In this document: positions 58,911 to 64,000 of the stretch, piece after piece
How the letters are laid out: the number at the start of each line of letters is the position of its first letter
Numbering within the stretch: position 1 is the stretch's first letter
NCBI RefSeq assembly: GCF_049116215.1
Contig: NZ_JAGDZB010000006.1
Coordinates: forward strand, 248,001-312,000
From: Shimia sp049116215
GTDB lineage: Bacteria > Pseudomonadota > Alphaproteobacteria > Rhodobacterales > Rhodobacteraceae
Length of the DNA stretch: 64,000 nt
Direction: 5' to 3'
Program-made: the position numbers and the translations under genes
Notes under the pieces: model-generated
What the model saw: only the letters and a program-made list of their open reading frames with translations
Told to the model about the DNA's origin: nothing
Databases searched by the model: none

Positions 58911-59918
58911 TTAGCCTTTCAGAAGTGCGCCCATGCGGCGACCGGTGTCGAGCATACGATTGGAGAAACCCCACTCATTGTCATACCAGCTTACCACACG
59001 CACCAGGCCTTCTTCAGTCACACTGGTTTGAGCCGGTGCAAAGACGGAAGAATGTGGGTCGTGATTGAAGTCTGCCGACACCAATGGCGCTTCTTCATAG
59101 CCAAGCACACCTTTCAGAGGACCTTCAGCAGCAGCTTTGACCGCATTGTTGATCGCCTCAACTGTAGCCGGTTTGTTGGTATTGATCACCAGATCCACCA
59201 TGGACACATTGGCGGTAGGAACGCGGATGGCCGAGCCTTCGAGTTTGCCCTTAAGGTGCGGGAGAACCAAAGAAATCGCGCGGGCTGCACCGGTGGATGT
59301 CGGGATCATCGACAGCGCCGCAGCGCGGGCGCGGTAGAGGTCTTTGTGGTTGGTGTCATGCGTTGGCTGGTCACCGGTATAGGCGTGGATTGTGGTCATA
59401 TAGCCGGTTTTAATGCCAAACGCGTCGTCCAGAACCTTAGCAACAGGAGCAAGGCAGTTGGTGGTGCAAGAGGCATTGGAGACGATGATGTCATCGGCGG
59501 TCAGTGTGTCGTCGTTGACACCAAATACAATTGTTTTGTCAGCGTTGGCGCCAGGTGCTGAGACCAGAACACGCTTGGCGCCAGATTTGAGGAGCAACTC
59601 TGCTTTGTCTTTTGCAGTGAAGATACCCGTGCATTCGTAGGCAATATCAACATCGGACCAAGGCAGCTCTTGCGGGTCTCGGATGGCCGTCAGGCGGATT
59701 GTTTGATCGCCAACTTTCATGGTGTCGCCGTCCAGCGAAACCTCGGCATTCAGGCGGCCGTGGACGCTGTCGTATTTGAGCAGGTGCACCAAGTGGTCAT
59801 TGGGGGAAAGGTCATTTATTGCAACGACTTGGATGTCATTGTCGCCGCTTTCGATGAGGGCGCGCAGGACGCCGCGGCCGATGCGGCCAAACCCGTTGAT
59901 GGCAATCTTGATGCTCAT
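58911..59918 (-). CDS. gap: Glyceraldehyde-3-phosphate dehydrogenase, type I
   Basis: The 335-residue enzyme has the NAD-binding start INGFGRIGRGVLRA and AINDLS, and the catalytic Cys in SNASCTTNCLAPV (about 150-162). It oxidises the triose phosphate that Eda releases. The ATG at 59918 has GGAG upstream; an in-frame TTG earlier is rejected. The operator-like sequence TAGCGCTA lies 47 bases upstream. Confidence 0.97.
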   Translation of the reverse strand: MSIKIAINGFGRIGRGVLRALIESGDNDIQVVAINDLSPNDHLVHLLKYDSVHGRLNAEVSLDGDTMKVGDQTIRLTAIRDPQELPWSDVDIAYECTGIFTAKDKAELLLKSGAKRVLVSAPGANADKTIVFGVNDDTLTADDIIVSNASCTTNCLAPVAKVLDDAFGIKTGYMTTIHAYTGDQPTHDTNHKDLYRARAAALSMIPTSTGAARAISLVLPHLKGKLEGSAIRVPTANVSMVDLVINTNKPATVEAINNAVKAAAEGPLKGVLGYEEAPLVSADFNHDPHSSVFAPAQTSVTEEGLVRVVSWYDNEWGFSNRMLDTGRRMGALLKG

Positions 59919-59951
59919 GTCATTCTCCAAACATGCAAATCAGCGCTTTCG

Positions 59952-59979
59952 GTAGCGCCACCGTTAGCGCTATCGCTAC
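59952..59979. promoter_or_regulatory. LacI-family operator region between gap and regulator
   Basis: GTTAGCGCTATC (59963-59974) is palindromic at 10 of 12 positions around TAGCGCTA. Further AGCG half-sites lie at 59942-59947 and 59952-59958. This suits a LacI-family dimer, probably the divergent regulator. Confidence 0.65.
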
Positions 59980-60073
59980 AAGGAAATGCAACGGGAATCA
60001 AGGGTCAGAATTAACTTCCGAAAGACACGCTTTCGGGGTTGCTTTGGCTTGGGTTGTGTCAGACCATCCGGCC

Positions 60074-61072
60074 ATGGGAAAAAAGCTTCTTCTCAAAGAC
60101 ATCGCCAAATTGGCAGGTGTCAGTGAAATGACGGCCTCACGCGCTATGCGGGGGGCTCAGGACGTATCGGAATCGACCCGCAAAAAGGTTGAGCAGATCG
60201 CGCGTGATGTTGGATACGTGCCGAATCGCATAGCTGGCGCACTTGCGTCCAAGACGGTGAACCTGGTTGGCGTGGTTGTCCCCAGTTTGAATTCTTCGGT
60301 GTTTCCTGAGGTGTTGTCAGGCATCAGCTCGACATTAAAGGCCACCGCTTTGAAGCCCGTGATTGGCGTGACCGGTTATGATTTGCAGGAAGAAGAAGAG
60401 GTTATCCGGGAGATGTTGAGTTGGCGGCCCACCGGGGTTGTCATAGCTGGTCTGGAGCACAATGACGCCGCACGCAAAATGCTGGCCAATGCCGATTGCC
60501 CGGTTGTGGAAGTTATGGATGTGGACGGAGATCCAATCAAGCACTGTGTTGGGATTTCACATCTAGAAGCCGGGCGCAAAATGGCGCGGACCATTTTGAA
60601 GGCCGGCTACACAAAAATTGGTTTTGTCGGCACAAAAATGCCGCAGGATTACCGCGCTGAAAAGCGTATGCAGGGGTTCGACTTGGAGCTCAAAGACGCT
60701 GGCCTGTCCTTGTTTGATCAGGAGCTCTATTCCGGTGTGTCCTCAATTGAGACCGGCAACAAATTGACAGAGCTGTTAACACAGCGCTCGCCGGAGCTTG
60801 AATGCATCTATTTTTCCAGTGATGTGCTCTCCATCGGCGCCTATATGTACTGTCTTTCCAAAGGACTTTCAGTGCCCGGAGATCTGGCGATTGCTGGGTT
60901 TAACAACTTGAATTTGCTCAAAGGTTTGCCAATGCCGTTGGCAACCACGGATGCGCACCGGTTTGAGATCGGGCAAAAGGCGGCAGAAATTATCCTCGCG
61001 GCGCAGAGTTCGGACAGCCCGGCACAAGTGATGAAGTTGGAGCCGGTTGTCACGACGGGGCAGTCGCTTTAG
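60074..61072 (+). CDS. LacI-family regulator of central carbon metabolism (CceR/PckR-like)
   Basis: The 332-residue protein has an N-terminal LacI HTH (about 5-55; LKDIAKLAGVSEMTASRAMR) and a periplasmic-binding-like domain (about 65-330). It is divergent from gap-zwf-edd-eda, and a TAGCGCTA-centred palindrome lies between them. In Rhodobacter CceR and in Sinorhizobium PckR, LacI-family proteins control these pathways in response to a sugar phosphate such as 6-phosphogluconate. Orthology here is inferred from position and motif. No clear ribosome site precedes the ATG. Confidence 0.85.
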   Translation: MGKKLLLKDIAKLAGVSEMTASRAMRGAQDVSESTRKKVEQIARDVGYVPNRIAGALASKTVNLVGVVVPSLNSSVFPEVLSGISSTLKATALKPVIGVTGYDLQEEEEVIREMLSWRPTGVVIAGLEHNDAARKMLANADCPVVEVMDVDGDPIKHCVGISHLEAGRKMARTILKAGYTKIGFVGTKMPQDYRAEKRMQGFDLELKDAGLSLFDQELYSGVSSIETGNKLTELLTQRSPELECIYFSSDVLSIGAYMYCLSKGLSVPGDLAIAGFNNLNLLKGLPMPLATTDAHRFEIGQKAAEIILAAQSSDSPAQVMKLEPVVTTGQSL

Positions 61073-61770
61073 CGTGCGTCTTGGATCGCTTCTGCAGCCA
61101 GTTTTGCAATCTCCGGCCATGTCCCAAGTGGTGGTAAGGTGATGCCGGTAAAATTTGCTTTTTCAAGAGCTTCTGGAATATCTTGGCGACAATGGTCACC
61201 TTCCAAGGCAAAGAAAGGCAAGCAAAGGCTTTGTTCTGGAAGAGGGCGGGCTGCGTCGGCTATAAATGGTTCTTCTTCGACAAAACCCACAGAAATTTCC
61301 AAGGCGTCAAATCGCTTTGAAAGCGCGTCTTGAAAGGCAAATGCCGATTCGGCTGCCTTTGGGCCTTTTGCAGAGCCATGCGCTGCCAAAAGAAGGTGCG
61401 TTTCGCCTTGTAGCCAATTGCGGTCTGCCAGCGCGGATTTGATCCCGTAGGCGGCCACATCCGGCAGATCTGGAAGAAACCCGAGCGGCGGCAAAACCTT
61501 TAAATCCGCTTCACTTAGTCGATTTGGAAGCATTTTTGAAACAAAGAAACCGTCCGCCATGAACATGGGAAACACCAAAGAACTGGGTGACATTTCAAAT
61601 ACTTGGCGTTCCAATGCGTGTGGCATCGCAAGGGTGGCAGCGCGAATGGTCCAGTTGGGGAGATGTTGGTTCACAGCCGCAGCGAAATCATGCAACCACT
61701 GCTCCGGCGGCTCGGGAGACGACGGTTGTCCGTGGGCAACGATCAGGGCTTCGCGGGGCGTCTCGCTCAT
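61069..61770 (-). CDS. CbiX-family chelatase-like protein
   Basis: The 233-residue protein matches CbiX/sirohydrochlorin chelatase-like proteins: ALIVAHGQPSSPEPPEQW at the start and LLLAAHGSAKGPKAAESAF (about 127-145) give the His residues of two half-domains. It may insert a metal into sirohydrochlorin, or be an enzymatically different relative. Its stop overlaps the end of the LacI-family gene by four bases on the other strand. ATGA overlap links it to the DUF4202 gene. Confidence 0.82.
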   Translation of the reverse strand: MSETPREALIVAHGQPSSPEPPEQWLHDFAAAVNQHLPNWTIRAATLAMPHALERQVFEMSPSSLVFPMFMADGFFVSKMLPNRLSEADLKVLPPLGFLPDLPDVAAYGIKSALADRNWLQGETHLLLAAHGSAKGPKAAESAFAFQDALSKRFDALEISVGFVEEEPFIADAARPLPEQSLCLPFFALEGDHCRQDIPEALEKANFTGITLPPLGTWPEIAKLAAEAIQDAR

Positions 61771-62336
61771 GCAGCGGGGTCCTCAAATGCCGCTGCGAGA
61801 TCATCGGGCAAGTCAAATTCTTGCAAAGCCCGAGACCGCGCGTCTGCGGACATTTTTCGAGTAGTTTTCACAACGATGCTGAGCACTTTTTCTGGACTGT
61901 GTTTGGCTGCAAAGGGCGCGAAGTAGTGTTTGATGAAGACAAAACAGATAACATCTTCAAGGGCTTGCACCTGTTCATTGCGTTTGATGCCTTCTTTGCG
62001 CAACATGGCACCCGCGTTGGAAATGTCGTCTTCATCATAACCCGCGTCGGTCATGATTTCGCAAACGCGGTTGGCGTGATGCGTACCAAGATCCCGGCGC
62101 CACTTTAGATAGCCTGCGCGACCTTCCGGATAATCCACGCGTTTGAGAACCCAGCGTTCGATGTGTTGACCGCGGGATGCGATCTGTAACGCCTCAGAAG
62201 CATTGGGAAAAAGCCGGTTGCACTCTTCTGACATGCGCTGACCGTAGAGCAGCGCCTCAGGCTGTCCGTCGTCACGTTTCGGGTCTTTGCTATTGGCGGT
62301 GTCGATGGCGTCCAAGGCGGTTTGAAGACGGGTCAT
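61767..62336 (-). CDS. DUF4202 protein
   Basis: The 189-residue soluble protein has the DUF4202 features RGQHIERWVLKRVDYPEGRA and YLKWRRDLGTHHANR, and VICFVFIKHYFAPFAAKHS. The conserved His pairs resemble a divergent HD-type domain, but that is speculative. The stop and the next start overlap (ATGA), so it is co-translated with the CbiX-like gene. Confidence 0.88.
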   Translation of the reverse strand: MTRLQTALDAIDTANSKDPKRDDGQPEALLYGQRMSEECNRLFPNASEALQIASRGQHIERWVLKRVDYPEGRAGYLKWRRDLGTHHANRVCEIMTDAGYDEDDISNAGAMLRKEGIKRNEQVQALEDVICFVFIKHYFAPFAAKHSPEKVLSIVVKTTRKMSADARSRALQEFDLPDDLAAAFEDPAA

Positions 62337-62406
62337 GGGCTGGCTCCGAGCTGCTTTAATAGGGTGTTTTTAGGGCCTGATGGGGAAGGCGAAAAGAGGC
62401 AAAATC

Positions 62407-62457
62407 CACGTCGGTATTGCGTGTGTATCGCGACTGTATTGCGGAGGTGCGTATTTT
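62407..62457 (-). repeat. Dispersed intergenic repeat B, copy 2
   Basis: Minus-strand copy of the element at 31836-31886 (44 of 51 identical). It lies between the histidine kinase stop and the DUF4202 start and has three tandem 11-mers, CGCAATACAGT, CGCGATACACA and CGCAATACCGA. Confidence 0.8.
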
Positions 62458-62475
62458 GAACTTTTGGGCAAAGGT

Positions 62476-64000
62476 TTACGTGCCGGTAAGAATGGTGCGC
62501 AGCTGATCCAGATCCAGAGGTTTGTGCAACAAAGGCGCTTGAAGCGCCTGACATTGAAGCTTCAGATCCGGGTCACGATTGGCGCTGATGACGCAGGCGG
62601 GCAAGGGGCCGTAGGTTTGGCGCAGCCTGGCAATAAGCTCGGTTCCGGTGGCGCCGTTGTCGAGCTGATAGTCGGCCAGTACCATGTCGGGCGCGATGTC
62701 AATTTCACGCAGTAGATCGAGCGCTTCGATGTCGCTGCCGCAAGCAAGCACATCGGCGCCCCAGTTTTCCAATGTCATGGAAATCGCGTTTCGCAGCTCG
62801 GCATCGTTTTCCACCAGAAGAACAATGCGGTGTGCCAAAGGGCTGGCGGCTTCGGGAAGTGTCAGTGCCGGTGGCAGGGGGGCGGCTTGGTCTGTATGAA
62901 CGGGCAGTGTGATGCAAAATCGTGTGCCGCGCCCGGGCTCGGATTGCATCTGCATCGGATGCGTCAGCAGGCGGCAGGCGCGTTCCACAATGGCCAGGCC
63001 AAGGCCCAACCCTTCGGCGGGGCTCGCAGCGGCGTTCACACGGTGGAACTCATCAAACACTTTGGCTTGCTGTTCCACAGGGATGCCCGGGCCGGTGTCC
63101 CAGATTTCCACCACCATATTTTCGTCGCGTCGGCGGGCGGCCACCAGCACGCGGCCTTGTTCGGTGTAGCGCAGAGCATTGGCGATGAGGTTTTGCAAAA
63201 TGCGGCGCAGGTAAGTTGCGTCTGAGTGCACGGTGACATCTTGGCTGCGCAGGTCAAAGCGCAGGCCTTTTTCGCGGGCAATGGGGGCAAACTCATCGTG
63301 CAGTTGGCCCAGCAGTGCGCCCAGAGGAATTTGTGTGTCATGCACAGCGGCGCGGCCGCTGTCGAGGCGGGAAATGTCCAGCAGCGCCCCCAAAATGTGT
63401 TCGACGCTTTGCAGGGCGGAAGAGGCTTTGTTCAGGCGTTCACGTTGGTCGGGCTCTACGAGGTCGGTTTCCAGCGAGGCCATATAGAGTTTGGCAGCGG
63501 AGAGCGGTTGCAACAGGTCGTGGCTTGCGGCAGCGACAAAGCGGGATTTGGAAGCGTTGGCGCGCTCGGCTTCGGCCAGCGCATCCTGAAGCTCCAGGGT
63601 GCGTTCCTGCACGTGGCGTTCCAGAGTTTCGTTGACTTGGGAGATGGCGCGCAAAGCGCCGCGCTCTGTTGTGATGTCTGTGAAGGAAATCACAAAGCCG
63701 CCGTCCGGCATGTGTTGGGCAAAAACCGCAAGAATGCGGTCTTCCCCCAGTTCCACCTCAAAAGACAAAGGCGCGCGGCGCCCATCGTGGGCGGCCCAAT
63801 GGGCCAGAGCCTCGGCGTCGGCGGTTTCCAGAAAGGCCAGCTTGCGCGAGAGTTGGTCAAAAATGGTGTCAAACGGCAAGCCAAGGTGAAAGTGACGCAG
63901 AGGGATGGAGAGCAGCTCTCCCATGCGCCGGTTCCAGCCAACCAGGCGGGCTTCGCGGTCAAAGATGCCGACGCCTTGGTCGAGGTGTTCCAAAGTGGCT
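62476..64000 (-). CDS. Hybrid PAS sensor histidine kinase (partial, N-terminus outside)
   Basis: At least 507 codons are present and the frame continues past the window end, so the true start is not seen. The visible order is PAS (LDQGVGIFDREARLVGWNRR), a second PAS-like end, a short coiled coil, HisKA with the phospho-His in FVAAASHDLLQPLSA, HATPase (LIANALRYTEQGR, IWDTGPGIP, GLGLGLAIV) and a receiver domain with the Asp in MVLADYQLDNGATG and the Lys in LLHKPLDLD. The DLLQPL H-box places it in the NahK/ErcS'-like hybrid group. The signal is unknown. Confidence 0.9.
   Translation of the reverse strand, partial: ATLEHLDQGVGIFDREARLVGWNRRMGELLSIPLRHFHLGLPFDTIFDQLSRKLAFLETADAEALAHWAAHDGRRAPLSFEVELGEDRILAVFAQHMPDGGFVISFTDITTERGALRAISQVNETLERHVQERTLELQDALAEAERANASKSRFVAAASHDLLQPLSAAKLYMASLETDLVEPDQRERLNKASSALQSVEHILGALLDISRLDSGRAAVHDTQIPLGALLGQLHDEFAPIAREKGLRFDLRSQDVTVHSDATYLRRILQNLIANALRYTEQGRVLVAARRRDENMVVEIWDTGPGIPVEQQAKVFDEFHRVNAAASPAEGLGLGLAIVERACRLLTHPMQMQSEPGRGTRFCITLPVHTDQAAPLPPALTLPEAASPLAHRIVLLVENDAELRNAISMTLENWGADVLACGSDIEALDLLREIDIAPDMVLADYQLDNGATGTELIARLRQTYGPLPACVISANRDPDLKLQCQALQAPLLHKPLDLDQLRTILTGT

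Overview
The window is a chromosomal segment of an alphaproteobacterium, almost certainly a marine member of the Rhodobacterales (Roseobacter group). The evidence is the gene content: a purD/xseA divergent pair, a HemP-type hemin protein, DUF1127 proteins, an Entner-Doudoroff cluster under a LacI-family regulator, LexA boxes of the GTTC-N7-GTTC type, and a DUF1127 gene followed by anti-Shine-Dalgarno hairpins as known from Rhodobacter. No phage, transposase, integrase or CRISPR array was seen. Most of the window is core metabolism and is densely coded on both strands.

Layout. 0-10 kb: end of hflKC with DUF2065, a thiolase, a STAS/HATPase partner-switch pair, gamma-glutamyltransferase with a rhodanese, hspQ, an AEC transporter, an SLT lipoprotein, hemP with a Cys-cluster partner, and a Do protease. 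10-16 kb: a class D beta-lactamase, a peptidoglycan-binding lipoprotein, an orphan DnaE2 C-terminal OB-fold gene under a LexA box, a 2Fe-2S ferredoxin, a PAS-LuxR regulator, purD and xseA. 17-28 kb: alkB, rpmG, a Bax-inhibitor-like protein, a DUF1127/LysR divergent pair, an MDR quinone oxidoreductase, an XRE regulator, hisN, 8-oxoguanine deaminase, and two identical tRNA-Gly genes. 28-39 kb: ctaD behind an FNR-type site, a methyltransferase, DUF2244, an EthD protein, Mrp, the DUF1127 plus anti-SD hairpin array, a GST, a UvrD/PcrA helicase with a LexA box, and an FMN-dependent hydroxy-acid oxidase. 39-54 kb: pyruvate carboxylase, cytochrome c, lipB, tRNA-Leu, a CBS protein, and a full Na+-NQR module (nqrABCDEF, with apbE and nqrM divergent), then a MATE exporter. 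54-64 kb: eda, edd, zwf and gap on one strand, the divergent LacI-family regulator, CbiX and DUF4202 genes, and a hybrid histidine kinase cut by the window end.

How the parts fit. Zwf, Edd and Eda convert glucose-6-phosphate to pyruvate and glyceraldehyde-3-phosphate. Gap takes the triose onward and pyruvate carboxylase refills oxaloacetate, with the LacI-family protein as the likely switch. NQR, a soluble cytochrome c and CtaD are respiratory chain parts; ApbE attaches FMN to NqrB and NqrC, and NqrM matures the metal site.

The non-coding content is the most distinctive part: eight hairpins with CU-rich anti-SD loops in a 109-nt repeating unit, two families of dispersed intergenic repeats (one with three 11-nt helical-phase repeats, one with a compensating hairpin), and a predicted SOS promoter whose start point falls on the start codon of the orphan DnaE2 fragment.
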